Assembly: GCA_000349905.1 (NCBI GenBank)
Contig: KB722767.1
Coordinates: 217,224-281,223, forward strand
Length of the DNA: 64,000 nucleotides
Direction of reading: 5' to 3'
DNA from: Volvariella volvacea V23
Taxonomy: Eukaryota; Basidiomycota; Agaricomycetes; Agaricales; Pluteaceae
In this document: one piece after another, positions 11,662 to 23,900 of the stretch
How the letters are laid out: each line of letters opens with the position of its first letter
Numbering within the stretch: the first letter of the stretch is position 1
Translations under genes and position numbers: made by a program
Notes under the pieces: generated by a model
The model's database searches: none
Seen by the model: only the letters and a program-made list of their open reading frames with translations
What the model was told of the DNA's origin: nothing

Positions 11662-11671
11662 TTTATTTATA
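11662..11671 (-). promoter_or_regulatory. TATA-like element of the Cys-rich membrane protein gene
   Basis: The minus strand reads ATAAATAAAC here, about 150 bases upstream of the preferred ATG at 11,515 and only about 36-45 bases upstream of the alternative ATG at 11,626. It supports use of the downstream start. Confidence 0.45.
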
Positions 11672-13723
11672 CCCTCCATTTCAAGCCCCTTCGCGAAGCC
11701 CACCACTGCCTCGCCACGCCTCCCAGGCTAACAACGCGAAGAAACGGAAATGGACATCAACGCCTAGATGCCAACCCCGGCTAAATCCATACTGCCCTTT
11801 TATGGCTCTGATAGTAATTGCCGATACGTACCGTGCCGCTTCCCAAGCCCTCCCAAGCGCAAACCCTCTTTACGCCCACTTTACTGCCTTGAGGACGTCT
11901 TGTCAATTTTGAGGCATGGAGTTCGCAGGACGGATCAATCCCTCTCGAATCCGAACAGCGCACCTGTGGCGTGGCATGGGAGAAGTTTGTAAGGTGCTGC
12001 TGCGGATGCGATTTCTCGTGCACCCTCAAAGTCGTTGGGCTATGCCTGGCTGTGCTTCCTGTGGGCATATGATCCTCTTTCTGGTAAACCAGTTCATGAG
12101 GCGCTGGAGGACGGGTAACACGAGGCTATCAGCAGAGTTGGACGACGTGTACGTCCCCGCGATCGCGTGGGATATGATGAATGTTATGACGTCATTGACA
12201 TCTGTAGCCTGTCGGCCGCGGGTTGCCACCACCATCATCAGTGTGGACGGTGATCATCGTAGCAATGGACATTGCGTCAAAGCACTGTGGAACCTCTGAG
12301 ATTGAGAGAAGCAGCGTAAGTCAAGTTCGTCATCTGGTCCGCTGGCAACCGCGGTGAGGAGGGTAAATTTTGGGAGGGCCATATCCTGAGAACGTGTTAT
12401 TTCCTTATTTATTGGCCGCGATTATAGAGAAAACGTCAGGATTACCGAGTGGGGAAGTACTTAAGAGAAATCAAGGTCATGGAGATCCCTAATCTAAGGA
12501 TAATTCGATTCCAAGTGATAATAGCCCTCGGGTGTCAGGGTGACATTAAATGGGACAGCGTTTACAGCAGTGCATTTATCGTGATTCAATACGTGCTTAA
12601 TGTAGTGGAGCACAACGACAGTGACGACTCATGAATCTACATTGACCCCGCTGCTATGCAGCTCGTATGTGGGACTCTTGAATCACCACCTTCTTAATGA
12701 CAGCCTTACCATCTTCAAAAGGCAGACGATTGCATGCAATGCCTGATATCCCCTTCCGATGCTCCAGGACTCGCCATGCCATTATCATAGCTCCTGGTGG
12801 AGGAGTAAGACGAGCAAGGTAGAGTTCGGCGTTCTCTTACATAATTTCTGATGCCCTATTTGGGCATGGCAGAAAAGGAGATCCACATTAGCCAAAGTGA
12901 CTAGGCTTCCGCGTCAGAAAACTGCTGCTGCGTCCATGTTCGTTGCATGATCTCCGTTGCGCTCTAGGACACGAAGCTGGCTTTTGGGACTATCCAGTTT
13001 CTCGGAGAATTCCTGGTTATCGACTTGACAATCTCAAGCCGCGAGACACTGGCAGCGGTCTGCGACAGAGCGCCACCTCCCCTATCGTAGCCTCTTCCCC
13101 TACCATAGAACCCCGCATTTCTCAGACAAGCGATCAGGGGCTTCTTTGACTCCTGCTCCCATGTACTCCTCACAATTTATCTTGTATATCGATTGCCAGT
13201 GGCCATCCTGGTGACTCCTAGTGATAGTGGCGTTAAGAGAAAGAGAGACAGAGAGAGTTATGGCTTTCTCCTCATTTTCATCTGTCATCATGACTGTGGA
13301 AGGGGATGACACCTGGGATTATACAGCCCCGGAGATGCTGAATACTCGACTACGGCGAAGAAAGCTTTGATGAGGAGAGCCTCATCAAAAGACGTCCCGT
13401 GAGTTCTTCTGACAAGCCTAAACTCGTTTTCTGAGCGTCGTCGATAGCTCCTTATCCGCACCTCAGTAAGCCCCTCAATAATCTTGACTAGTAAAAGGCG
13501 TTTCAATGGTCATTAGGCTCTCAGTTTGAGCCCATCAACGTGGTGTGACGCTCAGCGACTAAATCACTTTGTCATTTACGACTGCAAGGACGGAAACGCA
13601 TCAGAATTGGATGATATTATGGGTAACCTTACCTTCCCGAGTGTCATTAAGAGTGATGAGGTAGGAGTCATGCAAGATCTAATGCATTTCGTCTCGTTAA
13701 TTGTCTTCATAGTTTATAGAAAA
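11672..13723. other. Two kilobases with no recognised gene
   Basis: Only short frames (about 60-127 codons) are open on either strand, and none shows a domain, a signal peptide or likeness to another protein in the window. No RNA gene or clear repeat was found. Confidence 0.4.
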
Positions 13724-14061
13724 TTGTCGCAAATTCTAAAAATGGGTTTTGACTAATGCCGACCCGCCGTGACCGCCTTCAAACCGACCCCCAGTCGGAG
13801 CCAGTCACGACAGACACGTTTGTGTCACGACCATTCCTACCATCAGTCCCGACCATCGTCGCGACCACGGCAGTGACCGAGGGAATGACTAAACGCCACA
13901 TGGTAGGGATAGCTGTTATGACACAATGAGCAGTAGCTCCGACCAAGAAGAGTTTTGCTGTGACGTGTACAACACGTGGTCGGGAGTGATGCGGAAAGGA
14001 AAGGACTGTAATTGGACCGGTCGGACCACTACTGAGACAAATGTAAATTTTTTGTTATTAC

Positions 14062-14157
14062 TGGGGGTTCGAACTCGGGATCTCAGCAGAAGGGATTTAC
14101 GTAGTATATCTTGACTTGACGGACATAGTTACCACTATGCCAAATGGCCATACATTA
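14062..14157 (-). repeat. tRNA-derived SINE head with A and B boxes
   Basis: On the minus strand TGGCATAGTGG (14,142-14,132) matches the RNA polymerase III A box and GTTCGAACC (14,074-14,066) matches the B box, about 68 bases apart. A D-stem can form, but the acceptor stem and T stem do not pair, so this is not a working tRNA. The most likely reading is the head of a tRNA-derived SINE, with the body running toward about 13,920. The copy number elsewhere is unknown. Confidence 0.5.
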
Positions 14158-14216
14158 TAGTCGTAACTCAGGTCATCATCTCCTTCTTGTTCTGGGTTTA
14201 TCAACGGTGCGTTACG

Positions 14217-14316
14217 NNNNNNNNNNNNNNNNNNNNNNNNNNNNNNNNNNNNNNNNNNNNNNNNNNNNNNNNNNNNNNNNNNNNNNNNNNNNNNNNNNNN
14301 NNNNNNNNNNNNNNNN
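14217..14316. other. Assembly gap (100 N)
   Basis: Exactly one hundred undetermined bases, a typical placeholder length, so the true distance is unknown. Distances and structures spanning this point should not be trusted. Confidence 0.99.
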
Positions 14317-14467
14317 TTGTCGACCCATTCTTAAGATTGCAACTTCGTTCATGCTGCTTGAATCCTTGTGGCTTGAAGAGCTGATCGCAATATTGACACT
14401 TTTGCAGTGCAGACTGGAGAGAAGTGGGTCCTGGACAGCGAGAAGTCGACGTTTGTGCTTTCGGCAT
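14317..14467 (-). CDS. N-terminus of a C2HC zinc-finger protein, cut by the gap
   Basis: From the ATG at 14,467 the frame reads MPKAQTSTSRCPG and then CQYCDQLFKPQGFKQHERSC. The spacing C-x2-C-x12-H-x4-C fits a single zinc finger of the kind often found at the N-terminus of basidiomycete proteins, some of them linked to mobile elements. Only about 50 residues are visible before the run of N, so length and function cannot be judged. It lies inside a possible inverted-end transposon and next to a SINE-like unit, so a mobile origin is plausible. Confidence 0.5.
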
Positions 14468-14934
14468 TGCGAAGTTGCGAGGGGATGAGGAAAAACGCTG
14501 ACGTGGCGTTGAGCGTGATGGATGTTGAATAAAGCTCGAATGGTGCAAGAGCACTGCTCACGGCAGTTATTACGAGATAAGATAAGACACAACCTGACCT
14601 GGAGGTCAAGACCCCAGCCCCAACCGTGAACCTAGGGCTGCAACCAATTGGACAAGTCGTAGCCGAACCCCAAGGTCCCAACCTGGTCCTTCCCGATCAG
14701 GAGCGAGTAACGACCCGTCGCCACCAGGTCCGAACTAAGGGTCAGTCGGAACCCAAAATAGAAATTTGCGACATTAATGGCTGATGCGCATTAGCAACCA
14801 AGAGGTATCATGCAATGTCTTGATGCACCACGCCTCCGCTAATCGTTCTCAAAATTAGGGCGCGAGGTTCAAGGAATGGGTTACAACTCTAACTCCGTCA
14901 AGTCAGCACAGACCACCGCTTCGATGATAGAGGC

Positions 14935-15718
14935 ATGCGATATCTTGTTTCGCATGCCTGGCAGTCGCGTTTGGGGCAAGATAATTCCCCCAATGAAAGT
15001 GGCGCTGATGGGCGACTCAACATAGACTGGGTCTTCCGAGAACTATTTGACTTGTCTCGAGGACCACGTCACCGTTACTTGTTCGCTTTTATCGTTGTCC
15101 ATTCAGGTAGTCCACTCACAACTTGAAAATTCACAGAGAAGAACGCACGCTCCACCTCCCCGACCCCAGTTTGCCAGGTACCGCCAAAGCTGATGGCATC
15201 GCAACGGTTCTTCTCCCCCGTGGATGGAAAGCGCACGTGCTGCGCCTCTCCACACATGTCTTCCATATTGGGGACGGTATTCACCCAGGCCGTCTGGGTA
15301 CGTGGGTGTGCGAGGCTAAAGCGGACAACTTCCGTGCTGCAGCCCGACACCTTGCGTTGTACATGTGCGCTGTCCAGCACCATCGCAGAGCGCTAGGAAT
15401 CGCATTTGACAGAGTCTATGGCGCAACCTTGGTTGAGGATCAACTCCGAATCTTTTGTTCGTGCTGGGAGGGGGACGTCGTCGTGAGTTGTCTTAGTCCT
15501 ATAGACATTTGCATCGCACCTCCGATTAATACGATGATTAGGCAGTGTATCCTACGAAACACGTGTTCCCCCTCAATTCATTCGAGGACTACTTGAAGTG
15601 CTTTATCGCCATAGCCAATCTTGCGGATCATATATCTCGAAAGATGGCTAAGTTCAAGCGATGGGACAATCTGGCCAGTCAAGATGAGGTCAAGAGGGCG
15701 ATGAGTAATGCGATCTAA
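14935..15718 (+). pseudogene. Uncharacterised reading frame with a frameshift
   Basis: No family is recognised. A protein-like frame runs from about 15,123 (after a possible intron GTAGTCC...TTCACAG) through GTWVCEAKADNFRAAARHL, RRALGIAFDRVYGATLVED and RIFCSCWEGDVVV. Near 15,560 it must change frame to continue as FPLNSFEDYLKCFIAIANLA, then MAKFKRWDNL, to the TAA at 15,718. The two halves read as one protein, so a one-base indel or a missed mini-intron is likely. The N-terminal part from 14,935 (MRYLVSHAWQSR) is uncertain. It could be a decayed member of a fungal family of unknown role. Confidence 0.4.
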
Positions 15719-16733
15719 ACACCCTGGCGATCTAGGAGTGAGGGGTAGGTAGGAAGTGGAGGTGATGACGCCGATGAAGTTAAAGTGATTGTAGAGAGCG
15801 AAGCAACTGAAGAGATGATAAATTCATCCCGACCGCTGATGGTGACACCTTGATATTGCGGCTCACTAACGTCTAGTAATTTGTAACTTATTTCTTGTAC
15901 GTCTATTCAAGTGCCGCCTCGTAACTTGCCTTCCGACTACGATTGACGATCCACAGCTCAACTTACCTCACTAAGTCACCTTCAACACCTTCACATACCT
16001 TATCGCTAGCGCTTTTGAGTTATCCGGCATCGTACCGGAGATTGTGACAGTATAGGCTTCTTTTACCCATAAGCCTCACCATCCGTTCAGCAGGCATTCG
16101 CACTTCATGTTGATACGCTATAAAAGACATTGGTCAAGATGCAATGCCCAAGGGCTTTGAAGGATTTTCGTTCCTACCTTCCTCATGGGCCGTTCCCACC
16201 CAGTTTTATTCTTCGCGTTTTGTCAGTCCTCTGGTCATCGGACGTCGAGCTGACGGAGGAGACATATAATTCATTTCTAGTTTATCTTTCCTGGATTTCC
16301 GGATCTCGAAAGCACTCAAGTTTGATGATTTGGAGCAAACAGTTTTTTGACTTACATTCTCAAGGAGTATCTGTTACAGGATCGGGGAGGCCAGTCGAAG
16401 TAATAACTTGTCATTATGGATGTTTTAAACCCTGTGAAATTAAGAACGTCATGCCATGCAAACTTCAAAAAGGACTAGAAGGCAGAAAGCGTCGTTCAAG
16501 CCTAGGCGTATGTGGAGTAGAATTTGTAGCATTTTCATTACAGTTCAATGTATGCCTAACATACGGACATGTAAATAATTGTCCATTTTAGCAAAGAGTT
16601 CGCAGTAAGTCCATTTAGAGTCCAAATAGCAAGCCGAATGCCCAGTGTCCATTAACAGGAATGACGATTAGGTGAGCTACATCTTCCAGTCGGCCATTCC
16701 GACTTGAACAGCGTCAGTTTACATTTGAGGATT
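15719..16733. other. Intergenic with one weak open frame
   Basis: A 153-codon plus-strand frame (16,130-16,591) is open but has no domain, no signal peptide and no paralogue here. I see nothing else. Confidence 0.3.
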
Positions 16734-17438
16734 TTATGAGACAGGGACGGTCCAGAGGTTGATGGGCGTGCACCCTGAAGGCCCCTCTGAGGCGTCGACT
16801 TTGTAATAAACCTAGTATAGACCCGATCAATACACATTCGTAGCCAAGCACAACAAACAAGCGAAAAAAAAAAACAAACGAGGAAAAAAACTCACATCTT
16901 GTGAACCTCCACAGGCATAGAACCCTCCGACCCAATTGAACACCAACCGCGCGCCAAGCTGTCCGTTCTCGCTATTCGAGCTGATATAGAACCCGCTTCC
17001 CCTCTCGCACTTGTTGCTTCCGGCTCCTTGCACCCAGCCCAGTGGACCTCCGGGGGTACATCCGTTCGCGGTAAGGGTGGAAGAGATGATGGGACGGAGA
17101 GTCGGGATAGCGCTCCCATCGGGAGCACGTGCCACGAGGTTGCCCGCGACAAAGTAGAATTGACCGATGGGGCCTGAACCAGTGAGGGAGGCGAAGCCGT
17201 TGGATCCGCCGTTGACGCGGAGGGGCTAGACATGGGAGGCAACGGGCATGAGCGCCGGAGGGAACAAAAAAAGTGGGTTGGCGGGAGAGCGTACCTTCAG
17301 GTTGGAGCCGTCTGTGGAACTTGAAACGAGGTGGAATAAGGGCGTGTCTGCACCTGGGATGACGACTGCTTTCACAGTCTGAAGGAAGGTGCAGGCAAGC
17401 AGCGCAAAGAGGGTAGTGTAGATGGCGCGATGGAACAT
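16734..17438 (-). CDS. Small secreted protein, paralogue 1
   Basis: The three exons are 17,438-17,295 (144 bases), 17,225-16,896 and 16,811-16,734 (78 bases), coding for 183 residues. The N-terminus is a typical signal peptide (RAIYTTLFALLACTFLQTVKA), followed by VVIPGADTPLFHLVSSS. Exon 2 carries PLRVNGG, the block ENGQLGARLVFNW and GGFYACGGSQDV. Exon 3 reads VYYKVDASEGPSGCTPINLW and ends TVPVS. Three conserved Cys suggest one disulfide plus one free or paired elsewhere. The family is not known to me by name; the compact beta-rich pattern suits a secreted cell-surface protein or effector. A TATA box (TATATAAG, minus) lies at about 17,527-17,533. The next gene upstream is a tandem paralogue with the same exon plan. 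Confidence 0.8.
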
Positions 17439-18256
17439 CGTTGTTCGATGGTGTGTACAGTTCGATGGCTCGATAGACTAGGAAGAGGATGCCAAAGACG
17501 ATGAGTTCTGGGGTACACTGCAGAGCTTATATACCCCTCAACGACGAGATCAGGATCCATCATCAAATTCACGTCAAGCATAGGTCAGGCATGACCACGA
17601 AAATCAAGGGTCCAGTAACATTTCTGACCGGAACGCCCCATTTCGTTCACGTCCTGGATCCGCGCAGGCTTCGAACAAGGCACATTAACCTCGTCTAGAC
17701 GAGCCCTGACGCTCTGGCACGGTGGCGAAGGAACCTCATTCATGATTTGACGTTCCGGGGCTCTCGGGATGATCAGAATGAGACCGCTTATGCCCATTTA
17801 TGGTCCTACTCCCGGCGTTGTAATGCCGTTCGAGAGAATAAACAGTATGGACGCGTAAAGGTGTGCGGTGGCGAGAGTACAAGGCCGTGCGTGTTGCGTA
17901 TAATGAAGTACGTGATCGGCGAGTCTGCTCAAGACTGGCGTAGACGAATTGGGCAAACATTTGGGTGGAGAGCCGAGATTCACATTTCATGTCTGTTTGG
18001 GCTCGAGCACCCGAATAGAAGATTTTTTACAGTAAGTTGAGGTTGAGTTAATTGCCCGCCCAACACACGAGGTCGGAAGTTCCTGACCGCTCTTAAGGGG
18101 GTGTTGTGCACAACGCTACAGTCCTGAAATTGAAGAACAAAAAAAGAAACAACGTAACACAGGAATTCGCTAGCAAAAATTAGACAAAGTCCAAAGTTCA
18201 GAAAGTTCAGAAAGTCCAAAAAGCAACTCGACGCCTTGTCTTTCATGCTCCATCCA

Positions 18257-19061
18257 TTATGAGACAGCAACTGTCCACAGGTTGATCGGAGAGCAATCGG
18301 ATGGTTCCTCGGATGGGTTCACTTTGTAGTACACCTGTTTCAACAGATTGGGAATCACGTTAGCAATTAATGAAATTATTGGGGGTCTGGAGGAAAGCTG
18401 GGTAGACGGCCAAGATACCCAAGCACCAGCTGAGACGTTGCTGATCGTTGCCCCAGAAGTGGGCTCTGACGCATTGACCCTAAGCGACTCAATTAAGAAT
18501 GTACTCACATCTAAATTGCTCCCACACGCATAGTAACCCCCAACCCAATTATAAACCAATCGGGATCCCAACTGCCCGTTTTCAATGTTGGCGCTCAAGT
18601 AGAAAGGCCCATTCATTTCACATTTATTGGTTCCAAATACTCCGGAAGCAAACTGAAGTAGGCCTCCTGGTGAGCATCCATTGGCCGTCAGTGTGGAGTG
18701 GATATTTAGTCTGTATAATGACGGGGACCCAGATCCATTCCAGTCGGGGTCGATCAGCACAACTGGACCATGATAACCTTCGAATTTCCCGATAGTAGCA
18801 CCTGCTTCGGATAGGGTGGCAGTGCCATATTGGTTGCCGCGGATTCTGAGCGGCTGAAAGCACAAAAGATGTTTATCAGAGGCCTTTCGCACCAATCAAC
18901 CCAAAAGGAGATCATACCTTCAAATTTGCGGCAGCATTGGTTGAGCTGGCTACAAAGTAGAACAGCGGCGTATCAGCACCAGGGATGACGACTGCAGACG
19001 CGAGGGAAATAAAAGTCGAGAGGAGCGCAATAAAGGAGAAGATCAACGCGGCTTTGGCCAT
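18257..19061 (-). CDS. Small secreted protein, paralogue 2
   Basis: The exons are 19,061-18,918 (144 bases), 18,853-18,509 (345) and 18,334-18,257 (78), giving 188 residues. The signal peptide (ALIFSFIALLSTFISLASA) is followed by VVIPGADTPLFYFVASST, almost the same as paralogue 1. Exon 2 has PLRIRGNQYGTATLSEAG, NGCSPGGLL, ENGQLGSRLVYNW and GGYYACGSNLDV. Exon 3 has VYYKVNPSEEPSDCSPINLW. Equal first and last exon lengths and equal intron phases show a recent tandem duplication. A TATA-like element (ATATATAAC on the minus strand) sits about 60 bases upstream near 19,119-19,127. The function is unknown, probably extracellular. Confidence 0.8.
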
Positions 19062-19665
19062 GTTCAACACTTGTGATCAGGAAGAGCGATGGGAGGCAGC
19101 CGAGGTTTGTTGGGCGTTATATATTCTTAGAGAAGTCCCTTGCGGATTCTAGCCCTTTGGGAATACTGGATTGCCACTAGGCGTGCCTGGCGCTGACTAG
19201 GGCACACGTTGTCCAACCAGCCTGAAATAAATGGGTTGTGTAGAGGGCTCGCTCTCCCGCAGACAAGTATGCTCTAGCCCAGGGGCAAAAGTGATGCATG
19301 AGCTCACATTAGCAGATGTCAGACCTAACCAGCAGGGTTGATATGCTCAAGGGTCAATGAATCCGCTATGCAGTACATAATTCGCCAAGTTTGTGGGTCA
19401 TGAGTTACACATGTAGCCATGCATTGCTTTGATCAAGTGATCCCAGTGCTTGACATCTGACCCAGTACAATAGACATGTCAAGGGAAGAAGGGAGGCAGA
19501 CGAGGATCTCGCAGGAAGTTGACAATCAGGGACTTCCCGGCGCAAGTGAGTGGCTTTGCTTGTGTGTAGTTCAGTCGTGTATGCCAAGCACAGCCAAATA
19601 AGAGCACCCCATCCACAACGTCGACGACACTAAACACATCGTAGCAGTACATCCCATCCCTCACC

Positions 19666-20681
19666 ATGTCTTCATCTCAGTCCTCACCCCGTCCGATTGT
19701 CTTTATGGACATTAACATTGGTGAAACACCTGCCGGTCGCATCAAGATGGAGCTTTTCAGCGATGTTGTCCCCAAGTAAGCACGCATTGTCAACCGTCTT
19801 GCCACCCACTAAATTGTTGTCCAGGACTGCAGAAAACTTTAGGCAACTGTGCACAGGAGAATACAGGTATGCTTGGTGCACCCTAGCGAGATGGATGGGC
19901 GCTTATCACTACCCAAGGGTTAACTCGCGGCCACAGGGATATAAGGGTGCAACATTTCACAGGTCCGTATTTTTATGCTTGAGATTTTAACGTCTTGGTC
20001 TTAATTTCAGCACCATAGAGTGTAGGCTTCGACGAATCCTCTAAGACTGCAAGAGCAAAGACTTACGACGGGTTGATATAGGGTTCCCAACTTTATGTGT
20101 CAAGGCAAATAGCATTTCTCTCTTAATTTGTTCAACCTAAATTACGAGCTACGATGTTTTAGGTGGCGATTTCATGAAAGGAGATGGAACAGGGTCGTTC
20201 TCAATATATGGCGACAAATTCCCCGTAAGTTTGGCTTTCCGCCTCATAAGTTTTGCTCTGTCTCATCGTGGTGATCGATAGGATGAGAATTTCATAGAAA
20301 AGCATTCGGGACCGGGATTGCTGTCAATGGTTGGTGTAGTCCATAAATCGGCTTTGCATTTCATTAACGTCCAAGCATCCAGGCCAACTCAGGACCAAAT
20401 ACAAACGGCTGCCAGGTACGCGTGCTGACAGCTCCGGGATCAACCAGTACTCATAATAATCTAGTTTTTCATCACGACCGCAAAATGCGACTTTTTGGAT
20501 GGAAAGCACGTGGTGTTTGGGAGGGTTATTGATGGGATGTTGACCCTTCGTAAGATTGAAAACGTACCAACAGGTCCCAATAATAGACCAAAGTTGGTAG
20601 TTAAGATTACGGGTAAGCACATCCATTGCGCTCTCTCAATCGTAGGGACTGATGATCTCGATAGAATGCGGTGAAATGTAG
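19666..20681 (+). CDS. Cyclophilin H, peptidyl-prolyl isomerase of the U4/U6.U5 snRNP
   Basis: Nine exons encode 175 residues: 19,666-19,775, 19,825-19,866, 19,918-19,962, 20,082-20,104, 20,163-20,224, 20,282-20,329, 20,383-20,415, 20,465-20,612 and 20,665-20,681. The product reads [102 protein letters not shown] and the C-terminus TECGEM. These match the PPIH subgroup, which binds the Prp4/Prp3 snRNP particle and isomerises proline bonds. The catalytic Arg (FHR), Gln (CQGGDF) and Phe (QFFIT) are present. Exon 4 is only 23 bases and appears to use a GC donor (CAAG/gcaaat). The family call is very secure. Confidence 0.93.
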
Positions 20682-20906
20682 TGTAGAAACTGGAAATCGA
20701 ATCACCCAATAGTAGCTTCAGATCACAATCAGGCGGGGTCCGGGTGTTAAAAAGACAAGAAACACTTCATTTTGTTCTTCACCACGATACAACGCGCATA
20801 GTCGTACACAAGAGATGAGATACGAGACCCAAGCAATAAAAAAAGATATAAATCCTACTACAGCATAAACCTTTTATCTCAAGAACACCTCTTTTACACT
20901 TCTCAT

Positions 20907-23900
20907 TTAGCGAACTTGTTGCGTGGCAGGAACGCCTTTCGGGATCGGTGCATGTGGAACAGGAGCATGAGGAAGCTTCAACTTGATACCTGCATACCAC
21001 CATCTCGGTCACTCGCCTAGAAGGAAGAATTGGCAGGGGCCAACTTACCAAGTTCCTCAGCAAGCAAATCGGCGCCCTTCTCACCAACCAGGAGGGCGGA
21101 TGAGTATGTGTTGGTACCGAGGTTGTCCTAGAAGTGAGTCATTTCAGAGTCAAGTCACCCGCCTGATTGAAAACTTGGAGACTTACGGGACAGATACTCA
21201 AGTCAATGCACTTGAGGTTTTGAGTTCCGTAGACATTGAGTCGAGCGTCGACAACACCGCCTTGCTCGCGTGGTTTCATAGCTGAACGACTACGAATCAG
21301 TGCGCCGTGGAAGCTTCGAGGGCTAAACCCATACCGCAGGTTCCTGTTTAAACGTATTAGAGAGAGGGTATGGCGAAAGAAACGGCAAACGTACCAAGAC
21401 TGTGCCATGTAGTCTCGACGTGATCTAGTGAATAGAGGGATAAGCTCAAAAAGGGGTAAGGTCATCAGAAAGCATACCTGAAATCCAGTCATCGATGGCC
21501 TTGTCGTCATCTGCACTGTATTTAATGTCCTCGTGGACCTTCTTCGCATCGTATGCATCTCCAGGCCTATGATCTTCGTATTAGTACTGACAAGGGGGAT
21601 TTTAGACTCCATTTAAAGCGTACTTATGCCATGTACCTGTTGCACATTGTCAGCGTGTGTAAACCAAGCTGATACTGCATCCCCTTACCCATATGAAGAC
21701 CGACGGTGAACCCATCCGGCATGAGCTGCTTCGCAGTCGCAAGATCGATATCCTTGGCTGCGGCAGGAGAAGCAGGATGGAACCTCGGGTGATGTGAAGT
21801 CAATTCGCCACGGAAGGCTTCGGTAAACGTCAGCCACAAGCAGAAATCAATGGTATTTTTGGCTTACCGTCCATTCGCCTGGCGACTTCACGAGTCTTCT
21901 TGTAACTCCACCGGATGGGAGCATAATCGGCTTTGTTGTTCATGAAGCCGCTATCGAAGTATGGCTCGACATATGGGTTTGTGGATCTGATGTGAATCTA
22001 AGAAGGTATTAGCGTCTCTGCGGTTTTCTTCCAACACGGAGGCGCTGACCTTTCCGCGACTGGCAGGGTATTCCTGGGAGGGCATAAAGTTGGCAAGGGC
22101 TTACTCCAAAGAGTATTGCTTGCTTACTAAGTACTGGAACCTACGGGGATTTGTTCGTTAATAAGTCTAAATGGAGAATGCTTAAACACTTACATAGTGA
22201 TGTACTTGCCGGGTGGCAGCAAAGTATGGTCAGCATAGGCTAATCCCTCATTAGTCCCACACCATTCGCAGGAGATGGACCACGTTACCTCCAGCAACAA
22301 TGGAACCAAACCTTCACGACCACCAAACATGAGTTCAAATTGGGAGCGATGGCGAGAGCTGGCTTACATGACTGGTTTATCAGGCTTATCCTTGAAGTAC
22401 CTGTTCCACAACTCGTTGAATTCTGGGCCCATTTCCTTTAGCTCCTCTTCGGTTGGACGGATCTAGAATTCACGGGAAGACGGGAGAAGCATTGGTTGGC
22501 ATTTCGGTTTCCATTCCCTCGGGATACGACGGAAGAATGCATTACCTTGAATCCGGCGTCGATCGCATTGGAGGACAATCTTGCCTTTTCTGGGCTCGTT
22601 TCCCATTCAGAGAAGAGCTATACGAGGCATTTCAGCACGACGTTCACAAGAGGGACCTGATAAACCATAAGCGAGCCAATGAGAGAGAACAGTACCTCTT
22701 TCTGGACTTTTTTGTCCCCACGCAAGAAGTCATCCAGTGTGAAACTCTCATTGGACACACGGTAGACTGAGGGGTCGAGAACACTCGTCAGGAAGAAGTG
22801 GGAATTAAGATCTGTGGGAAAGTACTGACTCGATAAGGTAGTGTAATGGTCCTGGTATTCCTCGCTGTGCATTCTGGGGTGAGTCTCACGGTATCCCGAA
22901 CATGATAGACAATACCTACCCGACACCGGGAAGATCGCTGACGACCTTGACGTCAAGTTGTTGGAGCAACCTAGAGCTGCCAACGCCGGAGCGTTCGAGG
23001 ATTTGAGGGGTGCCCAAGGTGCCGCTACTCAAAACGACACATTTCCTGGCCTTGACGATGGTTTCTTTGACTTGTGCACCGTGTACACGGTTGCGGGCTG
23101 GTACGTAGGCGACACCGACAGCCTTGTTGCCTTCAAAGATCACTCGGGATACTTTCGCGTTGGTGCGGAGGTAGAGATTGCTTTGGGTGTCCATGACGCC
23201 GTGAACATACGCTAGGAGGGATAACACGTGAGCACATTGTAGCGGATTGGAAGGTTATTCATACCAGTTGCGGCATCACTGCGTCTACCTGTATGCCTGT
23301 TGATGTATTTGGCCCAGATTTCGGCGCCATGAGCGGTGTCGAGGTCCTGGATGTCGTCTAACGAGAGAGATTTTGAGAAAAATATCTATGTTTATTGAGA
23401 GAGGAGATGTACCGCTAAATGGAACACCGATGGCATCGGCAGCTCGCAAGAAGTCTTGAGCTAGCGCAGTGACAGATCCACCGTTGGAGATAGCAATGGG
23501 ACCATCGTAGCCGTGAGTATCATTGTTGACTGGCTTTTGATAGTTCTCGAGCTGGAAACCTAGAATGAGAAGCTGTTGGTTTAGGTGGTAGTATGAGGGT
23601 ACGTACTCGTTTCATGAGTGGGAGAAGGTCTACGAGATTATTATGAGCACTCAGAGTCCAACGACTGCCACGCATACAGCATACCTTTCGCGGTCCATCC
23701 TGGAGTTTTGAAGTCGTCCCAATCTGATGCAGACGCCTGAAAGTGCACCATCTGTTACTAGCCCTCGAATGCCTCAATGTTGGTACATACCCTCGTGTAC
23801 ATCTAAACAGCGAAGAAACAGATTCGTTATTATGTGTTGAATAATATATACCTAAAATTACCTGGAAGTTGATGCTATGCGGACGAGTTAGCGATAAATG

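Larger units (their letters stand above)
13724..14773. repeat. Possible transposon bounded by imperfect inverted ends
   Basis: The left end (13,724-13,757, TTGTCGCAAATTCTA then TGGGTTTTGACT) resembles the reverse complement of the right end (14,743-14,773, ATGTCGCAAATTTCTA then TGGGTTCCGACT). The unit would be about 1.05 kb including the assembly gap. It would contain a SINE-like unit and the start of a zinc-finger gene. Inward of about 33 bases the ends no longer match, so the call is weak. Confidence 0.3.

Noticed and set aside
14062..14157. Functional intron-containing tRNA gene
   Set aside because: A and B boxes fit, but the 7-base acceptor stem has no complement after the T arm and the anticodon stem does not pair.
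22453..23215. Plus-strand ORFs inside the alcohol oxidase locus
   Set aside because: They overlap minus-strand exons that carry GMC motifs and have no features of their own.
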